A DNA stretch of 9,357 bases from Planctomycetaceae bacterium (lineage in GTDB: Bacteria; Planctomycetota; Planctomycetia; Pirellulales; Thermoguttaceae), in the NCBI GenBank assembly GCA_031283515.1, contig JAITBS010000103.1, forward strand, positions 1 to 9,357, given 5' to 3'. Below, piece after piece: positions 1 through 7,800 of the stretch; the first letter of the stretch is position 1; each line of letters opens with the position of its first letter. The notes under the pieces are model-generated. The model was given only the letters and a program-made list of their open reading frames with translations, ran no database searches and had not been told where the DNA came from. A program made the translations under genes and the position numbers.

Positions 1-369
1 AATCGTAAAAGACCGTTTGAATTGAATTGATTGATACCACATAAGACTATTCGGGTTGAATCATTGAAATCGCCGACAATTGAAGATACAATTCTAAAGA
101 TTTTCCTCCTATTGTCAACAATTTTAGAGTATCTATTCAGGTTTGCGGCCTTTCTCCTGAATAGTTACGCCGTTTGGGTATATCCCGATTACAAGATTCT
201 CGACAGTTATCAACTAGTAACGCAAAAACTTGACGTAAACGCAAAGGTTCTCGATTCTGCAGACAGCATCAATGCGTGAGTTAAAACGGATGTTCCTTAT
301 TTGTTTTCCAAGAATTTTTGCATTAAGGATTTGTCCTCATTCGAGTTAGGTCAAGATTTCTTAATTTTT
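1..369. other. left-edge region without a supported gene
   Basis: No convincing gene is visible on either strand. The plus-strand frame entering at base 1 gives only nine residues (NRKRPFELN) before a stop at 28-30; it could be the tail of a gene lying outside the window, but this is too short to support. The 82-codon frame that follows starts at a TTG, has no ribosome binding site and resembles no family I know. I see no tRNA, terminator or clear promoter. The stretch is A+T-rich like the other intergenic segments here. Confidence 0.5.
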
Positions 370-522
370 TTATTGTCCATAGTTTTTTTGTTTTTTTCCG
401 GCTGAGGTGATTTCTGGGATGGGAACGTTGGCTAGATTGAAAAGTTTTTTGATCTCTTTTCGCGGATTCGGAATATCGTTTATCGTTATGTTTTTTGATT
501 CGTCACTTTTGTCTTGAAACAT
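370..522 (-). CDS. doubtful 50-codon ORF, possible gene remnant
   Basis: A minus-strand frame from an ATG at 520-522 to a TAA at 370-372 encodes a 50-residue, charged, soluble-looking peptide beginning MFQDKSDESKN and ending SAGKKQKNYGQ. The frame stays open upstream to an ATG at 565-567, but those extra codons lie inside the 531-680 palindromic element, so the internal ATG is preferred. No domain, signal peptide or membrane segment is visible and I recognise no family. It could be a small real gene, the 3' remnant of a gene cut by the repeat element, or chance. The absence of a ribosome binding site and the isolation from any operon argue against it. Confidence 0.18.
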   Translation of the reverse strand: MFQDKSDESKNITINDIPNPRKEIKKLFNLANVPIPEITSAGKKQKNYGQ

Positions 523-530
523 GATTTGAA

Positions 531-680
531 GTAATATATCAGTGGAATTTTTAAACACGAACCACACGAAAAATCACGAAAAATCACGAAAGAACGCGAA
601 AAGAGTCAAAACAAAAATTTTGTATTTTTCGTGCTATTTTGAGTGTTTCGTGTTGTAAAAAAATTCCACTGATAGATTAC
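531..680. repeat. 150-bp palindromic, MITE-like repeat element
   Basis: The ends form 22-bp terminal inverted repeats (531-552 and 659-680) that match at 21 of 22 positions; the core of the left copy reads ATCAGTGGAATTTTT. Inside the left arm are decamer units CACGAAAAAT at 565-574 and 575-584, followed by degenerate units at 585-594 and 595-604. The right arm carries the same motifs in reverse, so the whole element can fold on itself with small bulges. There is no open reading frame of note and no clear target-site duplication. The structure fits a non-autonomous mobile element or an extragenic palindromic repeat; whether it is multicopy cannot be seen here. Confidence 0.7.
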
Positions 681-809
681 AAATATTGTTTTTTTTTTCC
701 ACTTCTGTTATACTGTTTTTCATCTTTACAAAGTCAATTCCGTTTTGTCAGGAATATTAAGTTTTGGGAAACAATTTATTTCATTCAATCTTTTAATTTT
801 TTTATAACA

Positions 810-1658
810 ATGAGAATATTCAATCAATTTTGTTTTTTGTTTTTTGTTCTCTTGAGTCTAACATTTACCGTTTTGGTAATTGCTCAGGAGGTTTCGCCGT
901 CGTCAGCGGAAACAGTGTCACCGGAAATACCGCCGGAACTGGTATCCGAACCGCCGCGATCACCGGTAATTCAGCCGTTGTTGCCGCGAATGAATCCAAT
1001 GGTATTGCTTCGGATGAAACAACAATTGACCTTTGAACTTCAACAAACACAACGGACTCTTGGGTTTATCGATCCCAATGACAAACAACTTACCGCGTCG
1101 CTTCAGGAACAACAAACCGAACTGGTAAACCAATTAAAAGAAATCAATTCCCAACTCAAAACACAGGGAATTCCTATTGATAATTCCGCGATGGAGAGTG
1201 AAGAACGATTGGTCAATGGTCTTGTACCGAAAACGCCCAATATTATTCCTGAAACATTGCCGTCCGGAACATTGCCGCCGACAGCTCCTAATCCGGTACT
1301 TCCGCGTCGGGAAATTCCTGCAACAGGAATGATAACTCCAAAAGAAAATGTCCCGCCAAGTTCTGCATCTCCACTTCGACCAGCCTTGCCGCCAACTCCG
1401 GAAATGGGGCGAAATCCCGCCGGTAATCCTATCAATAATCCTATCGAATCCGCTAATCATTTACCAACTTCTTTTGATCAAGATCAGGCTTGGGCAGATT
1501 CACCCTGGATTCCGAAACCATCGAAAGAATTGACAGAACTTAAACAAACAGTTGATTCGTTACGAAAAGAAATCACCGATCTAAAAGAAAATATTAAGGC
1601 TCTCGAAGTACAAATCCAACTGTTAAACCGAAATATTTTACTCAGTCAACCAAAATAA
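810..1658 (+). CDS. secreted proline-rich coiled-coil protein, unknown function
   Basis: The 282-residue product starts at ATG 810, chosen because it directly precedes a classical signal peptide (Arg at position 2, hydrophobic core at about 8-24, probable cleavage after VIA, residues 23-25). The same frame is open back to an ATG at 639, but that start lies in the palindromic repeat and would bury the signal. Residues 27-60 are Pro/Ser/Glu-rich. Residues 64-118 are Gln/Leu-rich and probably helical. Residues 140-235 are a Pro/Asn-rich linker. Residues 241-276 form an uninterrupted heptad coiled coil (L241, L244, V248, L251, I255, L258, I262, L265, I269, L272, I276). It probably lies in the periplasm or cell envelope as a structural or scaffolding protein. 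No catalytic domain is visible and I do not recognise a named family. It converges on coaX with only 23 bases between the stop codons. Confidence 0.8.
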   Translation: MRIFNQFCFLFFVLLSLTFTVLVIAQEVSPSSAETVSPEIPPELVSEPPRSPVIQPLLPRMNPMVLLRMKQQLTFELQQTQRTLGFIDPNDKQLTASLQEQQTELVNQLKEINSQLKTQGIPIDNSAMESEERLVNGLVPKTPNIIPETLPSGTLPPTAPNPVLPRREIPATGMITPKENVPPSSASPLRPALPPTPEMGRNPAGNPINNPIESANHLPTSFDQDQAWADSPWIPKPSKELTELKQTVDSLRKEITDLKENIKALEVQIQLLNRNILLSQPK

Positions 1659-1677
1659 TTTTTGCTGATTATTTCGG
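1650..1677. terminator. possible bidirectional terminator between convergent genes
   Basis: A 10-bp inverted repeat with one mismatch (1650-1659 CCAAAATAAT, 1668-1677 ATTATTTCGG) with an 8-base loop overlaps the end of the plus-strand gene and lies just before the coaX stop. T-runs follow in both directions. The stem is mostly A/T, so it would be weak as an intrinsic terminator; the call rests mainly on its position between two converging genes. Confidence 0.35.
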
Positions 1678-1681
1678 AATT

Positions 1682-2548
1682 TTAGAGGCAATCACCAGTA
1701 AGTGAACAAAAATACGGTTGATTTTGAACCGCTAACGCAATACCACACAAAACAAGATCAGGAAACAGAAACAGATTTTCTGATTCCATAAAAAGTGAAA
1801 GACCAATTTGAAGATGTTCAGCGTCACCGCCAACAAGAAAAATAGGAACACGACTCGGTAAACCGGCATTTCGAAGTGTTGTTTGAACAAGTTGATGAAA
1901 CTGGCGGATTGCTCCGATTGCTCCCCAATAAATTCCGGCAGCAAGTGCTTCTTCGGTATTCTTGCCCGGATAAACAGCAAATAAAATGTCTTCCGTCTTA
2001 ATACGAGGTAATCGTGACGAAATTTTTGACAGTGAATCCGCCATCGCATTCAACCCCGGCAAAATCGCTCCGCCGGCAAAATAACCTTCACCGGCAAGTA
2101 AATCCACCGTAATCGCACTGCCCGCATCAACCACTAAAATCCGCATTTCTTTTTCAAAACATGCGCTGTTGAATGTCCGCCAGCAAAATGCGCCATAAAC
2201 CGATAGCAATCGGTCAAGTCCCAACTTTTCCGGAAATTCAACATCAACCGGAATCGGAATATTTTTGTATGAAATATGCTCAAACCGATCTCGCGGTCGA
2301 AATTCGGCAAGTTTTACTTGCAATTTATTCCAGCGGAGAAAATTCCCTGTTTGCGCAATATACCATGTTGACGGCTCCTCCACTCCGCCAAGCCAATGAA
2401 CAATCGCTTCAAAACCGGAAACAGATTCAACCGCAAATAAAGAATCCACCGCCAGTACAGAATCCGGTTTCAGAATCGTATTGTTATTGTTACCGTTTCG
2501 GAAGAAACCAAATTTGACTCGTGTATTTCCAAAATCAACTGCAATCAT
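1682..2548 (-). CDS. coaX: type III pantothenate kinase
   Basis: The cytoplasmic enzyme phosphorylates pantothenate to 4'-phosphopantothenate, the first step of CoA synthesis. The 288-residue sequence shows the CoaX signature motifs of the ASKHA fold in order: the N-terminal phosphate-binding DFGNTRVKFG (residues 5-14), GLDRL (110-114) with the catalytic Asp112, VDAGSAITVDLL (140-151) and GGAILPGL (159-166). A GGD motif follows at 240-242. It is somewhat longer than many CoaX proteins (about 250-270), partly from an Asn-rich loop at residues 18-23. The start ATG overlaps the stop of the acyl carrier protein gene in an ATGA junction, so it is translationally coupled and is the last gene of the operon. 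CoaX is the usual pantothenate kinase in Planctomycetes. The link with the ACP makes sense because CoA donates the ACP prosthetic group. The family call is secure. Confidence 0.95.
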   Translation of the reverse strand: MIAVDFGNTRVKFGFFRNGNNNNTILKPDSVLAVDSLFAVESVSGFEAIVHWLGGVEEPSTWYIAQTGNFLRWNKLQVKLAEFRPRDRFEHISYKNIPIPVDVEFPEKLGLDRLLSVYGAFCWRTFNSACFEKEMRILVVDAGSAITVDLLAGEGYFAGGAILPGLNAMADSLSKISSRLPRIKTEDILFAVYPGKNTEEALAAGIYWGAIGAIRQFHQLVQTTLRNAGLPSRVPIFLVGGDAEHLQIGLSLFMESENLFLFPDLVLCGIALAVQNQPYFCSLTGDCL

Positions 2549-2793
2549 GGATTCATTAACGGTAACAAATACTCAATTGTGCTATTCATATTGTCCAGTT
2601 TCGGGTAATCCTCTTCCGGAATTTGTACCCGATAACGTTTACGCAGTTCAAGCACAATATCAAGCAAATCCATACTGTCCATTTCAAACTGATCACGGAA
2701 TGAAACTTCGTCTTTCATGGATACAAAGTTTTCGTCCGGCGCAATATCGGAAAGAATACTAATTACGGCTTCTCGAATTTCAGATGCGGTCAT
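2545..2793 (-). CDS. acyl carrier protein
   Basis: An 82-residue carrier protein with the four-helix ACP pattern. The attachment motif MDSMDLLDIVLEL places the phosphopantetheine-bearing serine at Ser40, at the start of helix II. The sequence is acidic overall, and the part after the serine (RKRYRVQIPEEDY) follows the usual helix II-loop-helix III form. It would carry acyl or beta-ketoacyl chains as thioesters for the synthase encoded at 3231-4499. It begins 39 bases after the stop of the preceding 133-residue gene and ends in a 4-base overlap with coaX. The start context, ATTTTCCTATG, is identical over 11 bases to that of the synthase gene. It differs enough from primary fatty-acid AcpP (which has a DSLD core) that a specialised carrier is more likely, so no symbol is assigned. 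Confidence 0.92.
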   Translation of the reverse strand: MTASEIREAVISILSDIAPDENFVSMKDEVSFRDQFEMDSMDLLDIVLELRKRYRVQIPEEDYPKLDNMNSTIEYLLPLMNP

Positions 2794-2832
2794 AGGAAAA
2801 TAAATAAAGAATGGGTTAATAATATGCGGTTG

Positions 2833-3234
2833 TCAATCCGCTAACAATGTTTCAATTTTTTTTAATGACGGAGCACAATGTTCTCTGACTGTTTCAAATA
2901 GTCCGACCATTGCATAAATCGGTTCAAATGCGTATTCCAAATCACCATTGGCATCAATAACATCCAACGAAATCTTAAAAAGATAATCAGGATCACTATT
3001 CATCATTTCCTGAGAACTGTATGTTTCTCCAGGATAACTGCCTGACTGTTTAACCTGGTATAAACGGAAATGACAATCACTAATCTGTACGGTGTAAACA
3101 ATCCCGCAATAAGGAATATCTCTCAATTGATGTTGCGCGGAAGGATCGTAACGAAATCGTTGCCACTGAATTTTTTCCTCTTGAGTCCAAACAATAAGAC
3201 GAACAACTAATTTGACTACAGTTTCTCTATTCAT
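2833..3234 (-). CDS. conserved-looking protein of unknown function between KS and ACP
   Basis: This 133-residue, probably cytoplasmic protein has no signal peptide or clear membrane segment. The N-terminal helix (residues 3-20) contains LVVRLIVWTQEEKIQW. It is followed by beta-like stretches (Tyr/Val-rich 42-60, KISLDVIDANGDLEYAF at 87-103) and an amphipathic C-terminal helix (105-131, LFETVREHCAP and KKIETLLAD). This order of helix with a W-E-K-x-x-W-like motif, strands, then helix recalls small alpha/beta proteins of unknown role that I cannot name. The start ATG overlaps the stop of the synthase gene by four bases, which implies coupled translation and a role tied to KS or ACP. Possibilities are a partner, chaperone or regulator of the condensing enzyme; none is shown by sequence. 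Confidence 0.8.
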   Translation of the reverse strand: MNRETVVKLVVRLIVWTQEEKIQWQRFRYDPSAQHQLRDIPYCGIVYTVQISDCHFRLYQVKQSGSYPGETYSSQEMMNSDPDYLFKISLDVIDANGDLEYAFEPIYAMVGLFETVREHCAPSLKKIETLLAD

Positions 3235-4499
3235 TTTTCATCATATTTTCCAACAATAACTACGGAGTTAATTCCGACCATACCAAAAGAATTGTTGAGG
3301 ATATAACGAATATTTCCAACAATTTTCGGAGTTCCGATGACGAGGTTATCAATTTCGCATTCCGGGTCAAGATTTTCGCAATTAATTGTCGGGTGGATTA
3401 CTCCATCTTCAAATGACGGTAAATTCCCCGCCAATTCCAAAACTCCAATTGATCCCATTGCGTGTCCGATAAAACTCTTCGTATTGTTAATGTACGTTTT
3501 TTTGGAACTGCCAAAAACCTGACGAAGTGCCGCGATCTCCTGAACATCTCCGGTAGGAGTTGCGGTGGCGTGTGTACTTACCAAGTCGATTTGTTCCGGT
3601 TCTAAACCGGCTTTGGTCAATGCTTTTTCCATGCACTGTTTCTGGCGTTCGGGGTTTGGCAACACAAAATCACTCGCATCACTGTTCATTCCATAACCGA
3701 CAATTTCACCATAAATTTTTGCTCCGCGGTGTTGGGCATCGGACAATCGTTCCAAAGTGAAGACGCAACCGCCTTCTGAAATAACAATACCATTCCGATC
3801 TCGATCAAAAGGGCGTGAGGCTTTTTCTGGGATTTCGTGTTTTGCCAAAGCGTTTTCTGCGGAAAAAGCCGCGAAAATTCCAAAGGTATGAATACTTTCC
3901 GACACACCGCCTGCCAACGCCAAATTGACTTCACCGAGCCGAAGCATCTGAACTCCCTGAATAATTCCTGCATTTCCTGCTGCGCAAGCGGCACCGAGAC
4001 AATAATGGGGTCCTGTAATTCGTAAATTCAGCGTAACTTCTCCTGCCGGATTATTGGCAACTGATCGCGGGTTATGAAAATGCGACCATGTTGAGCAGTC
4101 ATAATCGAACTGTTTAATATTATAAATTTCGTTTTCTGTCTCGACATTTCCATGTTCTGTAATTCCGAGAAACACACCAACTTGCGAAGTATCAACACTG
4201 TTCCAGTTAATTCCGCTATCGATCACGGCTTCATTGGCACAGTAAACCGCAATACTTCCGGCACGCGTACCACGTCGTAAATCTTTTTTTTTCTGATACT
4301 TTGCGGTATCGAAATGACAAATTCCGGCAAGTGTTTTGCCGAAATAGCGGATTTCATAGGGTGAAATCCCGCTTTTTCCGTTCAAAACCGCACGACGAAA
4401 CTCGGGTAAATTATTACCGTTTGGCGATGTCAAACCGACGCCGGTGATAACGATTCGTTGTGTGTTGTCCATAATTTTATTAATTATACTCAATGCCAT
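3231..4499 (-). CDS. beta-ketoacyl-ACP synthase (FabF-like thiolase fold)
   Basis: The cytoplasmic enzyme performs decarboxylative Claisen condensation of malonyl-ACP with an acyl chain. The 422-residue sequence has the complete Cys-His-His triad: Cys172 in GAACAAG, His310 in VSTHATATPTGD and His346 in KSFIGHAMGS, with Lys341 also conserved. The N-terminal RIVITGVGLTSPNG (15-28) is typical of KAS I/II. The C-terminal gating loop reads NSFGMVGIN (403-411) instead of the usual NSFGFGGTN, so the gate Phe is Met407 and a Gly is Val408. The retained cysteine excludes a chain-length factor. ATG 4499 is preferred over an internal ATG at 4472 because it has the same ATTTTCCTATG context as the ACP gene; the internal start is possible. 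First gene of a four-gene operon. It is more likely a specialised condensing enzyme than the housekeeping FabF, since no other fatty-acid genes are adjacent. Confidence 0.93.
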   Translation of the reverse strand: MALSIINKIMDNTQRIVITGVGLTSPNGNNLPEFRRAVLNGKSGISPYEIRYFGKTLAGICHFDTAKYQKKKDLRRGTRAGSIAVYCANEAVIDSGINWNSVDTSQVGVFLGITEHGNVETENEIYNIKQFDYDCSTWSHFHNPRSVANNPAGEVTLNLRITGPHYCLGAACAAGNAGIIQGVQMLRLGEVNLALAGGVSESIHTFGIFAAFSAENALAKHEIPEKASRPFDRDRNGIVISEGGCVFTLERLSDAQHRGAKIYGEIVGYGMNSDASDFVLPNPERQKQCMEKALTKAGLEPEQIDLVSTHATATPTGDVQEIAALRQVFGSSKKTYINNTKSFIGHAMGSIGVLELAGNLPSFEDGVIHPTINCENLDPECEIDNLVIGTPKIVGNIRYILNNSFGMVGINSVVIVGKYDEK

Positions 4500-4643
4500 A
4501 GGAAAATTCGATTTTCGTTTCTTGACAAGACAAATTTAGGAACGGGGATAAAGGGGATTTTCGAGAGCGACACACGGCAGATGTTCCGGCAAAACGAATT
4601 TTAAAATGTAATGAGTATCTATATTTACAATGATTAGGATATT

Positions 4644-4671
4644 AGGATACCCTGACTTCAAAAAAAGTCAA
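4644..4671 (-). promoter_or_regulatory. possible sigma70-like promoter of the KS operon
   Basis: On the minus strand, TTGACT (4671-4666) and TATCCT (4649-4644) are separated by 16 bases, upstream of the synthase gene. This would give a leader of about 135 bases. TTGACT is half of a small inverted repeat (TGACTT...AAGTCA at 4653-4670). The -10 match is mediocre and planctomycete promoters are poorly defined, so this is only a candidate. Confidence 0.22.
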
Positions 4672-4720
4672 TCACTTGTTGATCAAAAAAACCGTGCAGG
4701 ATCATGAAAAAAATAAAAAT

Positions 4721-4841
4721 AAAGTTGATAGTGAAGAGTGAAGAGTGAAGAGTGGATAGTTCGCAAGCGGAATTACTACCAAAACGGTATTACTCCGCTT
4801 GCGAACACTATCCACTATCCACTCTCAACTATCAACTACTT
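4721..4841. repeat. palindromic heptamer-repeat element
   Basis: The left arm holds five heptamers in register (4724-4758: GTTGATA, three copies of GTGAAGA, GTGGATA). It is followed by GTTCGCAAGCGG (4759-4770), whose exact reverse complement lies at 4795-4806. The right arm then carries four heptamers in reverse orientation at 4809-4836 (GTGGATA twice, GTTGAGA, GTTGATA when read on the minus strand). The arms pair into a long hairpin with a loop around 4771-4794. The rest of the 4500-4898 intergenic gap shows no gene. The element sits between the 3' end of lacZ and the promoter region of the KS operon. Confidence 0.75.
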
Positions 4842-4898
4842 TATAACTTTTTGAGTTTTTACTCTTTGTTTATTGGTGCTAACGGTAACAAGTTCCCG

Positions 4899-7800
4899 TT
4901 ATTGGAAAACATTGGCGTTAATCGGTTGGGATATAATGTTTACCGGATCACTATTCGGCAACAAAGGAACAATATAATATTTTAGTACATAATTCGTTCC
5001 TTTGAGTCGAAATTCATCATGCACCTGCGCTCCCCAACTGTCATCGCCGCCAACTCCCATTTGAGCATAATCAATATTTACAAAAATGTCTTTACTCGCT
5101 TTCATCTTGTAAGGATGATCACAAGTTTCCAACTCAATTTTAGAATAATGTGTTGCTCCAAAAGCAATTGTTCCCGGATCAAGACAACCTTTAGTTTGTC
5201 CTCGCAATTTTATTTCGTCATCGTTTGGTATGGTGTAAAACAGAACTCCATACCCTTTGGTGTTACGAAATGCAGCCCAACGAACATCTGTTCGATAACC
5301 GTTTTCACCCGGTTCGGAATAATCAATGTACATTGCTTCAACTGTTGTCTTGTACCGACCAACTTTGGAACCTTCTTTACGATCCCAGTAATTTTCGTTC
5401 GGACCACGCCCGTAATATTCAACCTGATTAAATTCGCTCGGCAAAATAAAATTAGTTCCAAAACGCGGCGGATCAATTAATGTTTCAGGCTTTTGCAATT
5501 TAGCAACAACAGCAGCTCCAATACGGTTTGAAAACGGTTGCCATACCAATTCCGCCTCAACTCCGTCCGGAAATTTTAGTAACGTATTTCGCCAAATTCC
5601 ATGACGGCTGCGAAAACCGTTTCCACGATCATTATCCGTCGGAGCACGCCAGAAATCAAGCTGAATCGTTTTGTGAATCGTGTTCAACCGTTCTTCCGCC
5701 AAAGAATCAACCGCCGAATCAATTACTGTTTCCGTATTATTATGCTTCACTGTTTTTCGTGACACATAAAATTGCGGCAACGGAAATTGTTCCCATGCAA
5801 CGAGTTCTTCTTGATCTGCCCAAAGGGTTTTGTCTTTCAATCGAAAATAGAAGTTGATAAAATATTCGGTATTGGGTTGAGGCTGGAACGGTTTAATAGC
5901 GATATCAACCGTTTTAGTTTCTCTCGGTACGATATTTTCCAAACCGGTTATTGTACCGGATTGAATCGGAATACCATCCGCAATAATTTCCCATATTCCT
6001 TTAATATTTTGAAGTGAAACAAAAAAGTTTTCATTATACACGGCATATTGGTCTCCATCCTTTTTAACCCAAATATTTTGATATTCTTTTTTTACTTCGG
6101 TTAAGGTTGGATGAGGAATCCGGTCTGAACCAATCAAACCATTCAAACAAAAATTTTGTTCACTCGGAACTCCGGGCGGTCCAAAATCACCGCCGAATGC
6201 CATAAATGTTTTGTTTTCAGTAACAGGAATCTCCTTAATGGAATCCATGATGACATTCAGCAATAAATTTTTGTTCGATAATCCTTGTTTTTCTTGTGAT
6301 TCTTTCAGTTCTTCCGGTGAAAGAGCGTTACCGTAAATACGAGCTTCAGCAATGACCGCATCAGGACGGCGTTGCGGATGTTGGGCGTTGTAACCGATTC
6401 CAACCGGAATGCCTGTTTTCTGATACTTTTCACAAGATTTTGTACCGATTTCCTTACCGTCCACATAAAACCGCATTGTTTTACCGTCATAAGTTCCGGC
6501 AATTTGATGCCATGCGTTAAGCCAACCATCGGGAATCGGAACTTCAATGGAATGCCATGTATCCGAATAGAGAAAAAATACCAGCAGATTTCCTTTCATT
6601 TTGAGACAATATTGGGAATCACCTTTGGTAATGTAAGGACCATTTCCATTCGTTCCCGTTGGAAAAACAATCGCCTCCAATGTCAACGGATCATTGCCGG
6701 AAAGATTCAACTCGGAAGCCGCCGAAGGAACAACAGCATGACCAACTAATCCTTTGCGATTATTTTTTGTTTCTATAATGCCGTTTACTGTCAGTGAATA
6801 TTTCTGTGCAGTACGGTTCTCAACAAAATACATCGGCGGAACATCTGTTTCCAAACCTTGATCAATCCAATCCCAAATAATTCCTCCTTGTAAGGCGGGA
6901 TATTTACGAATCGCATCCCAATACTTGAAAAAGCCGCCGTTTGAATTTCCCATCGCATGAGCATATTCGCACTGAATTAACGGTCGAATCGGATTTGTTT
7001 CGGCGTACCGAATCATGTCCCAGACTTTACTGTACATCGGGCAGTAAATATCGGTGTTGGCAGCCTCTTCCGCCCGCTCATACTGAACAGGACGCGTCGG
7101 ATCGTTTTCTTTGAGCCAACGATAAGTTGTAACGAAATTAATTCCGTTACCCGCCTCATTGCCAAGTGACCAGATAATAACGGATGGATGATTTTTGTCA
7201 CGTTCAAACATTCGTTTTGTCCGATCCAAATGAGCCTCCGTAAACAATCGATTTTTTGCCAATGATTCATTTCCGTATCCCATTCCGTGTGTTTCAATAT
7301 TGGCTTCATCGACAAGATAAAGACCATACCGGTCACAAAGATAATACCAACGCGGATCATCGGGATAATGTGAAGTCCGAACGGTGTTGATATTACTGCG
7401 TTTCATCATCTCAATATCCTGAATCATCAATTCTGTTGCAATATCATGTCCCATTACCGGATCATGTTCATGCCGATTGACTCCTTTAATGAGAATCGGC
7501 TTACCGTTGACGAGCAACTGACCATTTTTGATTTCCGATGTACGGAATCCGAAAGGAACTGTTACATTTTGTGTTCCGCAACGGATTTTGAGATAATAAA
7601 GATTCGGATCTTCCGCACTCCATTGTTTCGGTTTTTCGGTTTCGTAAACAAATTCAAGGAGTTCGGATTCGGTTGACGATAAATTTTCTTTTTGAACCGG
7701 CGGTTTTTCAAAGCCGTCAAATTGAAGTTCAACAACAGCACCTGAAGTTTTTTTCACGGTAAGAAACAAATTTCCGTTCGTATATTTTTTGTCGAATGTT

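Noticed and set aside
31..279. 82-codon plus-strand frame starting at TTG with a hydrophobic middle
   Set aside because: Rare start codon, no ribosome binding site, no recognisable family, and A+T-rich sequence where such frames arise by chance.
639..809. In-frame N-terminal extension of the secreted coiled-coil protein from the ATG at 639
   Set aside because: The start lies inside the palindromic repeat, and the extension would place the clear signal peptide in the middle of the protein.
1103..1460. Two overlapping antisense frames opposite the secreted-protein gene
   Set aside because: They mirror the proline-rich coding sequence on the other strand; the plus-strand frame has the signal peptide and coiled coil.
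4653..4670. Small hairpin TGACTT/AAGTCA with an A-rich loop considered as a terminator
   Set aside because: Only a 6-bp stem, with no gene end nearby on the correct strand; it more likely overlaps the candidate -35 element by chance.
4752..4985. 77-codon plus-strand frame across the heptamer repeat
   Set aside because: It starts in the repeat and ends opposite the 3' end of lacZ; the translation has no domain.
5019..5480. 153-codon plus-strand frame opposite the C-terminal part of the beta-galactosidase
   Set aside because: Shadow of a strongly supported gene; composition rich in Ser, Thr, Phe and Ile is typical of the antisense of this codon usage.
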